From NCBI GenBank assembly GCA_016720705.1, contig JADKKB010000005.1, positions 496,001-560,000 of the forward strand: a DNA stretch of 64,000 nucleotides, written 5' to 3'. Position numbers and translations under genes: made by a program. The stretch's first letter is position 1. Every line of letters starts with the position of its first letter. The notes under the pieces are model-generated. The model was not told the DNA's origin, made no database searches, and was given only the letters and a program-made list of their open reading frames with translations. The stretch is from Chloracidobacterium sp. (GTDB lineage: Bacteria > Acidobacteriota > Blastocatellia > Pyrinomonadales > Pyrinomonadaceae). Below are positions 54,207 to 63,399 of this stretch, piece after piece.

Positions 54207-54280
54207 TGGGAGATCGTCTAATGGTAGGACTGCAGTCTCTGGATCTGCCTATCGGGGTTCGAATCCCTGTCTCCCAGCCA
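54207..54280 (+). tRNA. tRNA-Gln (CUG)
   Basis: A 74-base tRNA with the 7-bp acceptor TGGGAGA/TCTCCCA, discriminator G and an encoded CCA tail. The D-arm and T-arm (GGGGTTCGAATCCC) are clear. The anticodon loop CTCTGGA gives anticodon CTG, which reads CAG as glutamine. A first-position U1-A72 pair is normal for tRNA-Gln. It lies directly upstream of the thioesterase gene. Confidence 0.93.
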
Positions 54281-54288
54281 ATAATCTT

Positions 54289-54732
54289 ATGACCGGCTGG
54301 CACGAAACCGAAATACGGGTACGCTACGCCGAAACCGACCAGATGGGAATAGTTCACCACTCGAACTATTTAGTTTGGTTCGAAGTTGGCCGCGGCGACC
54401 TGTGTAGGGCACGCGGCTTTTCCTATAAAGAGATGGAGGAGGTCGACGAAGCTTTGATGGTCGTGGCCGAGACCTATTGCCGATACAAATCTCCCGCGTA
54501 CTACGACGATGTGCTGACGATAATGCTGATGGCCAGCGAGGTCCGAAGCCGAAGTCTGCGTTTCGTTTACAAGGTGTATAGGCGTGCGGATGACACGCTG
54601 ATCGCTGAGGGCGAGACGCTGCACGTGGTGACCGACAACAATAAAAAGGTTAAAACCCTGCCTGAAGCTTACCGCAAACGCTTTTTGGGTGACGATGCCG
54701 ACCTTGCCCCGGCCGTTCGGCCTCAGCGATAA
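54289..54732 (+). CDS. Acyl-CoA thioesterase (YbgC/4HBT hotdog fold)
   Basis: A 147-residue single hotdog-fold thioesterase. The N-terminus reads RVRYAETDQMGIVHHSNYLVWFE, with catalytic Asp17 in the family's YxxTDxMGxVHHxxYL motif. The helix and long strands that follow (RSRSLRFVYKVYRRADDTLIAEGE) complete the fold. Members hydrolyse short acyl-CoAs, sometimes as part of envelope or phenylacetate pathways; the neighbours do not decide. It starts 8 bases after the tRNA. Confidence 0.92.
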   Translation: MTGWHETEIRVRYAETDQMGIVHHSNYLVWFEVGRGDLCRARGFSYKEMEEVDEALMVVAETYCRYKSPAYYDDVLTIMLMASEVRSRSLRFVYKVYRRADDTLIAEGETLHVVTDNNKKVKTLPEAYRKRFLGDDADLAPAVRPQR

Positions 54733-54809
54733 GGTCGACCATTGCTTTTCAAGCCCGCGTAATCGAAACCCGACTTGAATCTGCACACATCGGACTCTAC
54801 ACTACTCTT

Positions 54810-54989
54810 ATGCCCGGATCCGGAAGAGCCGAAATTTACTTCATCACCTCGATGATGATCCTTATCCTGATCATTTGCGCGGTGGCTCTGTACTTTTTTT
54901 TCAAGACCTACAAAAAGGAAATGCTTGAAAAAGAAGCCCGAAAGCAGGAACGCGAGATCAAAAAGGCCGCCGAAACCGGTCAAGAGTGA
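54810..54989 (+). CDS. Small membrane protein, 59 residues
   Basis: A compact frame too short for most gene finders but well formed: MPGSGRAEIYFITSMM, a membrane helix at about 10-33 (ITSMMILILIICAVALYFFF), then a strongly charged Lys/Glu/Arg helix (KTYKKEMLEKEARKQEREIKK). The pattern of one helix plus a charged tail is typical of small inner-membrane adaptor proteins. It sits between the thioesterase and isochorismatase genes, 15 bases before the latter. Function unknown. Confidence 0.65.
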   Translation: MPGSGRAEIYFITSMMILILIICAVALYFFFKTYKKEMLEKEARKQEREIKKAAETGQE

Positions 54990-55004
54990 TCCGCTCAAAA
55001 GCCA

Positions 55005-55559
55005 ATGCATCAAAACTCTCTACAAGCCGGTTCGACGGCATTGATCGTCGTCGATATTCAGGAGGCGTTTCGTGACGCGATCCCGGGCAGTTCGTCGTTG
55101 ATCGAGCGGGCAGTGATCGCGGTACAGGGTTTTCAGATCCTCGGATTGCCGGTGATCGTAACCGAACAATATCCGAAGGGCCTCGGACGAACGGTCGAAG
55201 AAATTTTGCTTTCGCTCTCGGACGTCGGTGGAATCTTGGAGAAATCGACATTCAGTGCGATCGGATGTGAAGCCGTGGTTGAGCGTCTGAAGGCAGGCGG
55301 AATACAAAAGGTGTTGATCTGCGGCGTTGAGACGCACGTTTGTGTCAATCAGACGGCCCACGATCTGCTGGCAAGCGGATTTGACGTTCATCTGCTGCTG
55401 GACGCGGTCGGTTCGCGAAACGAAACGGATAAAGACGCTGCCATACGAAAGATGACGTTCAGCGGAGTTGTTCCCTCAACGGTCGAAATGGCTTTGTTCG
55501 AGCTAATGCGAGATTCGCGTCATCCACATTTCAAGGAAATTCAATCGCTGATCAAGTGA
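55005..55559 (+). CDS. Isochorismatase-family hydrolase
   Basis: A 184-residue cysteine hydrolase. The catalytic triad is recognisable: Asp17 in IVVDIQ, Lys80 in EKSTFSA and Cys113 in CGVETHVCV, with the NQTAHDLL helix following. Members hydrolyse vinyl ethers or small amides; without isochorismate-pathway neighbours the substrate cannot be assigned. The gene follows the small membrane protein by 15 bases and precedes pcrA by 45. Confidence 0.9.
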   Translation: MHQNSLQAGSTALIVVDIQEAFRDAIPGSSSLIERAVIAVQGFQILGLPVIVTEQYPKGLGRTVEEILLSLSDVGGILEKSTFSAIGCEAVVERLKAGGIQKVLICGVETHVCVNQTAHDLLASGFDVHLLLDAVGSRNETDKDAAIRKMTFSGVVPSTVEMALFELMRDSRHPHFKEIQSLIK

Positions 55560-55604
55560 TCTTATCCGGCGATTACGTGCCCGGAGACAATTGTAACGGT
55601 CCCA

Positions 55605-58022
55605 ATGGAAATATTTGCTTCACTAAATCCGCAGCAGATCGATGCGGTCAAGACGACGGAAGGCCCTTTACTGATCCTCGCCGGTGCGGGCTCGGGCAAG
55701 ACGCGCGTGATCACCGTCCGGATCGCTCACTTGATCGCTGATAAAAATGTGCCGCCCCACAACATTCTCGCGGTGACGTTTACAAACAAAGCGGCAGGTG
55801 AAATGCGTTCGCGTGTCGCCGAGTTGCTCAAAGATGAGAAACTGCAGTCGGCACCGCTGATCTCGACATTTCACAGCCTCTGCGTACGAATCCTGAGGCA
55901 AGATATCGAAAAACTCGGCGAGGGCTACAACAAGTCGTTCACGATCTATGACACAGACGATTCGCAAAAAGTCATAAAAGCTTGCATCAAAGATCTCGGG
56001 CTTGACGAAAAACAAGTAACACCTCGAGTGGTCAGAAATGCCATAAGCTCAGGCAAGAACCGCGGCGAGGACTCGAATGACTTTGCGACCAAGATCGAAT
56101 ATGGCGATGGAAAGCGGGCCGCGATGGCAAAGGTCTTCAAGATGTACGATGAACGACTTAATACCGCAAATGCTCTTGATTTTGACGATCTTTTGATCAA
56201 GACGGTCAAACTGCTCCGCACATCTGCCGAAACACGCGAGAAATACAACGAACGCTATCGTTACATTCTCGTTGACGAGTATCAGGATACCAACGCGCTG
56301 CAGTTTGCGATGATGAGTTATCTGACTGAAAAACAGCAGAACATTTGTGTTGTCGGTGACGATGCCCAGAGCATATACGGTTTCAGACAGGCGGATATAC
56401 GTAATATTCTCGGCTTTGAAGAGCATTTTTCGAACGCGAAAGTCATTTTGCTCGAGCAGAACTATCGTTCGACACAGACGATACTCGATGTTGCTCACGC
56501 GATCATCGACAATAATATTAATCAGAAGAAAAAGAAGCTCTGGACGTCCAACCCCGGCGGCGAGCGAATATTCTATTTTCAGGCTTTCGATGCTGACGGT
56601 GAGGCCAGATTCGTCGCGGCTAAGATCCAGGATCAATTGCGACGCGATCCGGGAGCACGGATGGCCGTCCTATACCGCACAAATGCCCAATCCCGTTTGT
56701 TTGAAGAGTCTCTCAGGCGTTTGCGGATCGAATACAATATCGTCGGCGGCTTTTCGTTCTACGAACGGGCAGAGGTCAAGGACATCGTCGCTTACCTAAA
56801 GCTTGCGTTGAATCCGTTCGACGATATAGCCTTACTTCGCGTGATCAATACACCGACTCGCGGCCTGGGTAAAACGAGCCTGGATGAACTGCAACGACAC
56901 GCCAAGTCGAATGGTGCGTCGCTGTGGATGACAATTGCCTCGATCACCGAACCAATGTTTCCGGCCGAAGTGAAGCTGACACCAAGGGCGAAAGAGGCAA
57001 TGCGTGGATTTCGCAAGGCGATCGAGAATCTGATCAGTAAGATCGGTGAGGCCGGTGAATCAAATAAGCCTGTATCAGACGTTGTGATCGCGGCGATCGA
57101 GGACACGGGCTATGCCAATAGCCTTAGATCCGAAAATACTGACGAAGCGGCGGCGAGGCTCGAAAATCTCGAAGAACTTGTAAACGCCGCCGTTGATTAC
57201 GACCAACAAGAAGTTGACGGACTGAGGGATTTTATCGACCACGCGGCGTTGACGTCCGACACGGACAAATTCGACGGCCAGGCAAGCGTAACGTTAATGA
57301 CCGTTCATTCGGCCAAAGGGTTAGAGTTTCCGACAGTGTTTTTGGTCGGTTTGGAAGACGGCATCTTTCCTCATTCGCGTTCGATCAACGATCCTAAGGA
57401 ACTTGAGGAGGAGCGCCGACTTGCCTACGTTGCTATAACCAGGGCCGAGAAACTTTTGTATGTGACGCATTCGATGCGGAGGCGTGTCTATGGCGAGGAG
57501 ATAGCGGCGGAACCGTCGCAGTTCCTGAATGAAATGCCGCTGGAATTGATCGAGGACCTCTCACAAGGTTCGTCGTGGCTATCGTATGCCCGTAGCACTT
57601 CGACGGGGTCGGCAAGCGTGTCGGCCGAGCCCGACCGAAATTTGGCCGAGCCGCCAAGACCGAAGAGCGTATATACGGGTAAGACCTACAACAGCGTCGA
57701 CGCGATCGCTGAGTTTTTTAAGAAGAAGGATAAGCCAACGACTGATCCGGCAGGCCCCGAAATTACAAATCAAACTCCAACAAAGCCGAAACCGTCAGCT
57801 TACGAGAGTCTCAGGGCGGCATCATCGGCGGCAAAGGGAATTGAGCCAACAAAGGATAGCGGCCAACTCGGGCCCGGGGCACACGTCATACACGATAAAT
57901 ACGGACGCGGATTAGTGCTGAGACGTGAGGGGTCGGGGGACAACGCCAAGTTGACGGTCAGTTTTCCGGGGTTTGGACAGAAAAAGCTCATTGAAAAGTA
58001 CGCCAAATTGCAAAAAGTGTGA
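55605..58022 (+). CDS. pcrA: ATP-dependent DNA helicase PcrA/UvrD
   Basis: SF1 helicase for repair and fork maintenance, 805 residues. Walker A AGAGSGKT is at 26-33, followed by TFTNKAAGEMR, LVDEYQDTN (motif II), GDDAQSIYGFR, LEQNYRST and VAITRAEKLLYV. The C-terminal tail is the expected Tudor-like segment in PcrA proteins (GAHVIHDKYGRGLVL ... VSFPGFGQKKLIEKYAKLQKV), which favours PcrA over UvrD. An internal Pro/Thr-rich linker precedes it. Full length. Confidence 0.95.
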   Translation: MEIFASLNPQQIDAVKTTEGPLLILAGAGSGKTRVITVRIAHLIADKNVPPHNILAVTFTNKAAGEMRSRVAELLKDEKLQSAPLISTFHSLCVRILRQDIEKLGEGYNKSFTIYDTDDSQKVIKACIKDLGLDEKQVTPRVVRNAISSGKNRGEDSNDFATKIEYGDGKRAAMAKVFKMYDERLNTANALDFDDLLIKTVKLLRTSAETREKYNERYRYILVDEYQDTNALQFAMMSYLTEKQQNICVVGDDAQSIYGFRQADIRNILGFEEHFSNAKVILLEQNYRSTQTILDVAHAIIDNNINQKKKKLWTSNPGGERIFYFQAFDADGEARFVAAKIQDQLRRDPGARMAVLYRTNAQSRLFEESLRRLRIEYNIVGGFSFYERAEVKDIVAYLKLALNPFDDIALLRVINTPTRGLGKTSLDELQRHAKSNGASLWMTIASITEPMFPAEVKLTPRAKEAMRGFRKAIENLISKIGEAGESNKPVSDVVIAAIEDTGYANSLRSENTDEAAARLENLEELVNAAVDYDQQEVDGLRDFIDHAALTSDTDKFDGQASVTLMTVHSAKGLEFPTVFLVGLEDGIFPHSRSINDPKELEEERRLAYVAITRAEKLLYVTHSMRRRVYGEEIAAEPSQFLNEMPLELIEDLSQGSSWLSYARSTSTGSASVSAEPDRNLAEPPRPKSVYTGKTYNSVDAIAEFFKKKDKPTTDPAGPEITNQTPTKPKPSAYESLRAASSAAKGIEPTKDSGQLGPGAHVIHDKYGRGLVLRREGSGDNAKLTVSFPGFGQKKLIEKYAKLQKV

Positions 58023-58071
58023 ACGGCCAACGTCATGAAGACGTAACAAGTTTCTCGGCGGTGATTAAATT

Positions 58072-58479
58072 ATGAAAAATAAAGTTGCTTTGATGTTGGT
58101 TACGGCGATCCTTGTGGCTGCTGTATTAGGGTGCTCGTCGATCAATCCGTTTTCTGAGAAGAAGTCAGGTACGTCGTCAAGCTCATCAAATAAGACGATC
58201 ACTGACAAGGCTGTCGACACGGCGGTCGGTGAACAAAAGATCGGCGTCCCCGAGTGTGACGAAGTAATGGATATGCTTGCCGCCGAAAGTAACAATCCCG
58301 ATGATAATTTCGTTTCCAAGGCGATCAAGGCAACATTTCTGAACAAGATCAAAGAGTCGATCAAGAAGAGCGTCGAGGAAAACAAGACAGACAAGGCCGA
58401 AATGGCTAAAAACTGCCGAGAGTTTAAGTCTCAACTCGAAAAATACAAGGCGGAAGAGAAAGCGAACGCTGAAAAGTAG
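58072..58479 (+). CDS. Hypothetical lipoprotein, 135 residues
   Basis: A lipoprotein with lipobox LGCS, a Ser-rich linker (KSGTSSSSSNKT), and a helical domain with PECDEVMDMLAAESNNPDDNFVSKAIKATFLNKIKESIKKSVEEN and a second Cys in MAKNCREF, so a disulfide is possible. The C-terminus is highly charged. It ends 4 bases before the convergent secreted gene. Family unknown. Confidence 0.75.
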   Translation: MKNKVALMLVTAILVAAVLGCSSINPFSEKKSGTSSSSSNKTITDKAVDTAVGEQKIGVPECDEVMDMLAAESNNPDDNFVSKAIKATFLNKIKESIKKSVEENKTDKAEMAKNCREFKSQLEKYKAEEKANAEK

Positions 58480-58483
58480 TCAG

Positions 58484-61135
58484 CTACTGAGCGTCGCGCT
58501 CGGCCTTATCGGCATCAAGCTTTCGAGTCCATTCACTATTCGGATAATTCTTACGCAGGATCGCCTCGACGGCGACCTGCGTTTCTTCGCTGTTGCCGCA
58601 GCCATATTTCGTCCAACCATTTGCCGCGTGCACGATGTAGAGAGCCTCGGGAACACGCTTGTCCAACGGAGCACGCTTTTGCCAGTCGATCACCCGCTTT
58701 GCAAGGAACTCCGGGGCGTCACCGATCAGCGAAAGCTTTCGGAGTTCAGCCTCGGCAGCCTGCTTTTGGGCGGCAGTAACAAATCCGGGGATCTTCATCT
58801 TCGTTGCGTCTGAACTTTCGTTGTCTTCGGAAATATAATAAGAACACCACCAGTCGTTTGAGTCCCACTCGCCAAACTGATTATCAGCCTTTCCCATACC
58901 GTCCTCGACCCAAGGACTCATAACGGGATTCTTCAATATAAAGTAAAGAACCGCACGATCCATAGCCACCTGTGAAGTCGACGACGTTATTTTGGCAAGA
59001 TCGGCATCCATTGATTCATCATATTGAGCGACCGCCGGAGTCATCTTGATCAGTGTCGCCATATCGTCCAGCAAATATGCGCGAGTCCAGATAGCTATCG
59101 CGAATTTCGGCCGAAGGTAGTCAGGGATTGCCGGCGAGCGCTCGATCTTACTGAGCAATGACTGAGGAAAAGTCCGGTTCATCATATCGATCGTTTCGGA
59201 CGCAAACATTTTACGGCCGATCCAGAGCTTTTCTGTCTTAAATCTTTCCTCGACCTCTCTTTCAAACGCCTCGCGTCCGTCTTTATTATACTCCGGGTCA
59301 TAATATGTCTTTTGCAGGGCGATCAGGTCGTCGATCGAACCAACCGATCCGTCGAAATCGTACGCGAACGGTCGGCGAAGCGAATAGGCAAGAAAGTTGT
59401 CAAGCGATTCCGCGAGACGGAGTTTAAGGGCTGCAAAACTGTTTTGGCTCGTAATCGAGAGGCCATCGCCACGGGCTAGCATCTCATCGACGATTTTAAG
59501 TCCCTCGGCATTTTTGCCTAGGTCGAGCAAGAGTCTTGCACGGTGATATACGACCGTTTCGTACGCCGGTGAAAGGGAACTCAGTCGATCAGAGGCTTCG
59601 AGCAGACGCTGAAGGTCCGGCGAGGACTTGTCAGCCTTGACGATCGCACTTATCAGCCAATGGTCAGCACCGGTCGCGATATATTTTTTTAACGAATACG
59701 AATAGGCTTCGGGTGTCTCGGTCTGGATAGTAAAGAGCCAGTCCGTCAGGTCATCATTTTTTAGAAAGGCCGGCAACGATTTGAGTTCGAGCTTATCCTC
59801 GCTGTAATAACCGCCTTCGTATATTGACTGCTGACGGTCACTGAACCGATTTGAATACGCTTCTTGCCGGGCAATGATAACTCGTTTTGCTATATCGTCG
59901 GTGAGATCGTTGCCAATTATTTTCTCGGCGGCGGCGAGAGTCGCTTGATCACTCGCATCGACCGGCACTCTTATCACCCAGTTCTTGACGTAATTCTCCG
60001 TGTAGACGGTAAAGACAAGTTCGTTGTCATCGATCTGAGCAGGCGATTCCGGAGTCGGTTCCGGGGTCTTCTCAGCATTTGGATTCTTGGCGTTCTCGAT
60101 CGCGGCCTTTCGCATCGCTTCTGCCTCAAGCGTCTCACTCTCAAATTTGTCGAGTAACCAAGTGTAATCGATTATGTCTTGTTTGAAGTTGTTGTTCGCG
60201 GTCTGGAAGGAGATCTTGCGTGCAAGTTCACCGACACGTTCCTTTGGATAAAGACGAAATCGTACGAGCCCGATCATCCGCTCTGAGGAGTCGGAGAACT
60301 TGCCCGTTCGGGATATAAATCTCTGCAGGTGAGACTCGGCTTCTTCGTAAAGCGGCTTGGCCGCTATGGGCGATGATGAGAGACTTGCCTGCCGGATCAA
60401 CGTGCGGGCAACAAGATAGTCTGCCGTTTCCTGCCACGGCGACGCGGTGTCCTGAGCGATCTCGGCAAAATGTTGTTTTGCATTTCGAAAGTCGAGCGAA
60501 TAGAACTCCGCTGCCGCCTGTTGATAGCCACGATCCTTTTCAAGCCACTCCGGCGAGCCCACGGGTACGTCCTCGGGAATCCGCTTGCCGCTGGCACAAT
60601 TTTGAAACACTTCATCTTGGGCTCTTACCCAGTTTTGCACACCCGCATCGTTCGGACCGTGAGAGGCAATTCGGTCGCCGAGCGTTTCAGCGGCAACCTC
60701 AAACGCGTTAATACTGCAGTTTGGAAAAAAATCATAACCGCCATACGAACGCTCGACGTAGATCGAGGGAATCTTTTCTTCCTTTGTAACAACCTCCTTA
60801 CGTTTATCGAGCCAGAGCTTGACGACGGGGGTCACCTCATCCGTCTGGGTATAATCGCGGTCAATAGTGGTCTTCCAAAGATCAACCAATGAGTTCTGTT
60901 CGTCGACCGAAAAGCTGCCGCCGCCCAAGTACCTATAAGCCGCGATCAAAACCGAACGCCGAAACGTCGGTTTGATGATCCCAAGGTTGCCCGCCGCAAA
61001 ATTCTTATACGGTTGTTCCGGCGATTTGTTGATCTCGAATATAGGCGTAATATAGCCGGGGCCGCAGGGCGATGCGTTTGATAGAAACGCAAATATCAGC
61101 ACCAGGACGATCGCGAAACGGGACAGGATATTCAT
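58484..61135 (-). CDS. Large secreted hypothetical protein, 883 residues
   Basis: A single-copy-looking secreted protein. The signal peptide (residues 1-23) ends LSNASPCG, with a Cys soon after. The body has TPR-like helical segments in the first third (DFRNAKQHFAEIAQDTASPWQETADYLVARTLIRQA) and a long Pro/Glu-rich stretch near 340. The middle and C-terminal parts are mixed helical sequence without a known motif (AYETVVYHRARLLLDLGKNAEGLKIVDEML). I could not place it in a family. Perhaps a periplasmic TPR scaffold. Confidence 0.75.
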   Translation of the reverse strand: MNILSRFAIVLVLIFAFLSNASPCGPGYITPIFEINKSPEQPYKNFAAGNLGIIKPTFRRSVLIAAYRYLGGGSFSVDEQNSLVDLWKTTIDRDYTQTDEVTPVVKLWLDKRKEVVTKEEKIPSIYVERSYGGYDFFPNCSINAFEVAAETLGDRIASHGPNDAGVQNWVRAQDEVFQNCASGKRIPEDVPVGSPEWLEKDRGYQQAAAEFYSLDFRNAKQHFAEIAQDTASPWQETADYLVARTLIRQASLSSSPIAAKPLYEEAESHLQRFISRTGKFSDSSERMIGLVRFRLYPKERVGELARKISFQTANNNFKQDIIDYTWLLDKFESETLEAEAMRKAAIENAKNPNAEKTPEPTPESPAQIDDNELVFTVYTENYVKNWVIRVPVDASDQATLAAAEKIIGNDLTDDIAKRVIIARQEAYSNRFSDRQQSIYEGGYYSEDKLELKSLPAFLKNDDLTDWLFTIQTETPEAYSYSLKKYIATGADHWLISAIVKADKSSPDLQRLLEASDRLSSLSPAYETVVYHRARLLLDLGKNAEGLKIVDEMLARGDGLSITSQNSFAALKLRLAESLDNFLAYSLRRPFAYDFDGSVGSIDDLIALQKTYYDPEYNKDGREAFEREVEERFKTEKLWIGRKMFASETIDMMNRTFPQSLLSKIERSPAIPDYLRPKFAIAIWTRAYLLDDMATLIKMTPAVAQYDESMDADLAKITSSTSQVAMDRAVLYFILKNPVMSPWVEDGMGKADNQFGEWDSNDWWCSYYISEDNESSDATKMKIPGFVTAAQKQAAEAELRKLSLIGDAPEFLAKRVIDWQKRAPLDKRVPEALYIVHAANGWTKYGCGNSEETQVAVEAILRKNYPNSEWTRKLDADKAERDAQ

Positions 61136-61211
61136 ATAAGTTTACCGACGGCGAGATCAATTGGTTAAATATACCCCAATTCCGGAACGATAGAAAGATA
61201 ATATTTATGCA

Positions 61212-61247
61212 CAAAAAATGCCCGCATCGCAAAGGCGAAACGGGCAT
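61212..61247 (-). terminator. Terminator after frr
   Basis: On the minus strand ATGCCCG pairs with CGGGCAT (61241-61247 with 61218-61224), followed by six T residues. It closes the rpsB-tsf-pyrH-frr cluster. Confidence 0.85.
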
Positions 61248-61268
61248 CAGGATAATGGTGGGTCACGA

Positions 61269-61829
61269 TCAGACTATCATGATCTCGTGCTCTTTGTTTT
61301 TGGAAAGCTCGTCGATCTTGGCAATGTGGATATTAGTCAGTTTTTGCACCTCTTCTAGGCTGCTACGCTCTTCGTCCTCGGAAATAGCTTTGTCCTTGAG
61401 GAGCTTCTTAAGCTGGTCATTCGAGCTGTGGCGAAAGTTGCGCACTGCGATGCGGTGTTCCTCGGCGATCTCGTGAACCTGTTTCGCAAACTGCTTGCGG
61501 CGCTCCTCATTGAGAGCGGGAACCGTCAGGCGAATGATCTTGCCGTCATTTGAGGGGTTAAGTCCGAGATTGGCTGCGATGATGCCTTTCTCAATCGCTG
61601 CCATCGCGGTCGCATCCCACGGTTGAACGGTGATCATCTGCGGTTCAGGAACGGCGACCGACGCCATCTGGTTAAGCGGTGTCGGAGTGCCGTAATAATC
61701 GACCGAAACTGCGTCCAATAGACCTACTGTTGCTCGACCGGTGCGGATATTAGCGAGTTTACGCTTAAAATCTTCGACCACACCATCCATTTTCGGCCCG
61801 GTATCTTTGATAATGTCTTGTGCACTCAT
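61269..61829 (-). CDS. frr: Ribosome recycling factor
   Basis: Releases ribosomes from mRNA after termination, together with EF-G. The 186-residue protein matches throughout: the start MSAQDIIKDTGPKMDGVVEDFKRKLANIRTGRA, the QMASVAVPEPQMITVQPWD motif, and the C-terminal helical hairpin (DQLKKLLKDKAISEDEE). The ATG at 61829 lies 2 bases after the pyrH stop. Confidence 0.97.
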   Translation of the reverse strand: MSAQDIIKDTGPKMDGVVEDFKRKLANIRTGRATVGLLDAVSVDYYGTPTPLNQMASVAVPEPQMITVQPWDATAMAAIEKGIIAANLGLNPSNDGKIIRLTVPALNEERRKQFAKQVHEIAEEHRIAVRNFRHSSNDQLKKLLKDKAISEDEERSSLEEVQKLTNIHIAKIDELSKNKEHEIMIV

Positions 61830-61831
61830 AA

Positions 61832-62551
61832 TCAACTAGTAACAAGCGTGCCGATTTCGGTATTTCCGCACACTGCTTTAACAATATTACCATCTTCCCG
61901 CATGTTAAAGACCATTATGGGAAGGTCATTATCCATACAAAGCGAGATCGCCGAAGCGTCCATCACCTTCAATTGTTTTTCAAGAACTTCCTGGTAGGTG
62001 ATCGTATCGTAACGAACCGCATCCGGATTTTTCACCGGATCAGAATCGTAGATACCATCCACCTTGGTCGCCTTAAATATCACATCTGCCTTCATTTCCA
62101 GGGCACGCAAAGCGGCCGCCGAATCCGTCGTGAAAAACGGGTTGCCCGTTCCGGCAGCGAAGATCACTAAACGCTTTTTTTCTAAATGGCGGATCGCACG
62201 GCGGCGGATAAACGGTTCTGCCAACTGCGGTATGTCGATCGCCGACATCGCCCGCGTATAAACGCCGACCTTTTCGAGAGCGTCCTGGAGCACGACCGCA
62301 TTCATTATGGTTGCCAACATACCGATATAATCGGCAGCGGCTCGATCCATATTTCCTGCCGATTCTGAAACACCGCGAAAGATATTTCCCCCGCCCACAA
62401 CGATGGCGATCTCCACGCCCATATCGTGAACGGTTTTGATCTCTCTCGCAAGAGCCTCAGCCACACGGGTGTCGATGCCGTAATTCTGCTCGCCCATCAT
62501 GGCCTCGCCGGAGAGCTTGAGCAGAATTCGCTTAAATGATGGCGTTGCCAT
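61832..62551 (-). CDS. pyrH: UMP kinase
   Basis: Bacterial UMP kinase, UMP to UDP with ATP, 239 residues. The amino-acid-kinase fold is clear: LLKLSGEAMMGEQNYGID at the N-terminus, VVGGGNIFRGV, and the late VDGIYDSDPVKNPDAVRYDTITYQEVL segment. The allosteric GTP/UTP site residues are not individually verified. Located between tsf and frr, as in many bacteria. Confidence 0.97.
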   Translation of the reverse strand: MATPSFKRILLKLSGEAMMGEQNYGIDTRVAEALAREIKTVHDMGVEIAIVVGGGNIFRGVSESAGNMDRAAADYIGMLATIMNAVVLQDALEKVGVYTRAMSAIDIPQLAEPFIRRRAIRHLEKKRLVIFAAGTGNPFFTTDSAAALRALEMKADVIFKATKVDGIYDSDPVKNPDAVRYDTITYQEVLEKQLKVMDASAISLCMDNDLPIMVFNMREDGNIVKAVCGNTEIGTLVTS

Positions 62552-62588
62552 AGATTTTAGAATAAGTCAGTCTTAGGAGTTCGAAGTT

Positions 62589-62613
62589 GCGGCTCAAAAC
62601 TGGTTTGAGCCGC
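62589..62613. repeat. Perfect 10-bp hairpin between tsf and pyrH
   Basis: GCGGCTCAAA at 62589-62598 pairs exactly with TTTGAGCCGC at 62604-62613, loop ACTGG. No T-run follows on either strand, so it is not an intrinsic terminator. It may stabilise or process the transcript. Confidence 0.5.
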
Positions 62614-62634
62614 GAACTCAGATCTACACGACTA

Positions 62635-63297
62635 TTAACCGACCATCGACGCCACTTCGGCTGCAAAGTCATCAACCTTCTTGTCGATGCCCTCGCCCAT
62701 CTTAAAGCGTGAAAATCGGCGGATCGAGATGTTCTCCTTGATAGAACCGATCTTTTCGGCGACTAGCTCACCGACGGTTTTCGACGGATCCTTTACAAAC
62801 GGTTGATCCACGAGAACGTTGTCCTCGTAATACTTGTTTAAGCGCCCTTCGATGATCTTGTTCAGAACATCTTCGGGTTTGTTGGCGTTCTTGGGGTCGT
62901 TCTTGAGTTGTTCCATAAGGATCTCGCGTTCCTTGACCAGAACGTCCGCAGGAACCTCATCGCGGTTGGTGAAACGTGGATCGACAGCAGCGATGTGCAT
63001 CGCAATATCCTTGACCAACTGCTGAAACTCATCACCTCTCGAGACAAAATCGCTCTCGCAATTTACCTCGACGAGGACGCCAACCTTGCCGCCCATATGA
63101 ATGTACGAGCCGACTGCACCTTCGGCCGTGACGCGTCCGGCCTTTTTGCCGGCGGAAGCCATCCCTTTCTTTCGAAGGAGTTCCATCGCTGTATTTTCAT
63201 CACCATTGGCCTCGACCAGGGCGTTTTTACAATCGATCATACCCGCACCCGACTTCTCACGAAGTGATTTAACTGCGCTTGCTGTAACTTCTGCCAT
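62635..63297 (-). CDS. tsf: Elongation factor Ts (short form)
   Basis: Recycles EF-Tu-GDP to GTP. Start MAEVTASAVKSLREKSGAGMIDCKNAL; the EF-Tu-contact region includes VNCESDFVSRGDEFQQLV. The 220-residue protein is shorter than E. coli EF-Ts (283), matching the single-core-domain form of many non-proteobacteria. Upstream in-frame codons to 63315 are not needed. It follows rpsB with an attenuator-like hairpin in between. Confidence 0.96.
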   Translation of the reverse strand: MAEVTASAVKSLREKSGAGMIDCKNALVEANGDENTAMELLRKKGMASAGKKAGRVTAEGAVGSYIHMGGKVGVLVEVNCESDFVSRGDEFQQLVKDIAMHIAAVDPRFTNRDEVPADVLVKEREILMEQLKNDPKNANKPEDVLNKIIEGRLNKYYEDNVLVDQPFVKDPSKTVGELVAEKIGSIKENISIRRFSRFKMGEGIDKKVDDFAAEVASMVG

Positions 63298-63334
63298 AAA
63301 TTGCTCCAATATCAAAAATAATATGTTTGCTTAT

Positions 63335-63381
63335 AAAAAAGCGTAGCCCGTCGCCTACGAAACGAAGAAGAGCTACGCTTT
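63335..63381 (-). terminator. Attenuator-like hairpin between rpsB and tsf
   Basis: On the minus strand AAAGCGTAGC pairs exactly with GCTACGCTTT (63372-63381 with 63338-63347) around a 24-base loop and runs into TTTTTT. It looks like an intrinsic terminator with a long loop and may lower tsf relative to rpsB. Confidence 0.65.
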
Positions 63382-63399
63382 CAGCAATAAAAATGTAAA

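Noticed and set aside
62589..62613. Intrinsic terminator between tsf and pyrH
   Set aside because: Perfect stem but no T-run on either strand.
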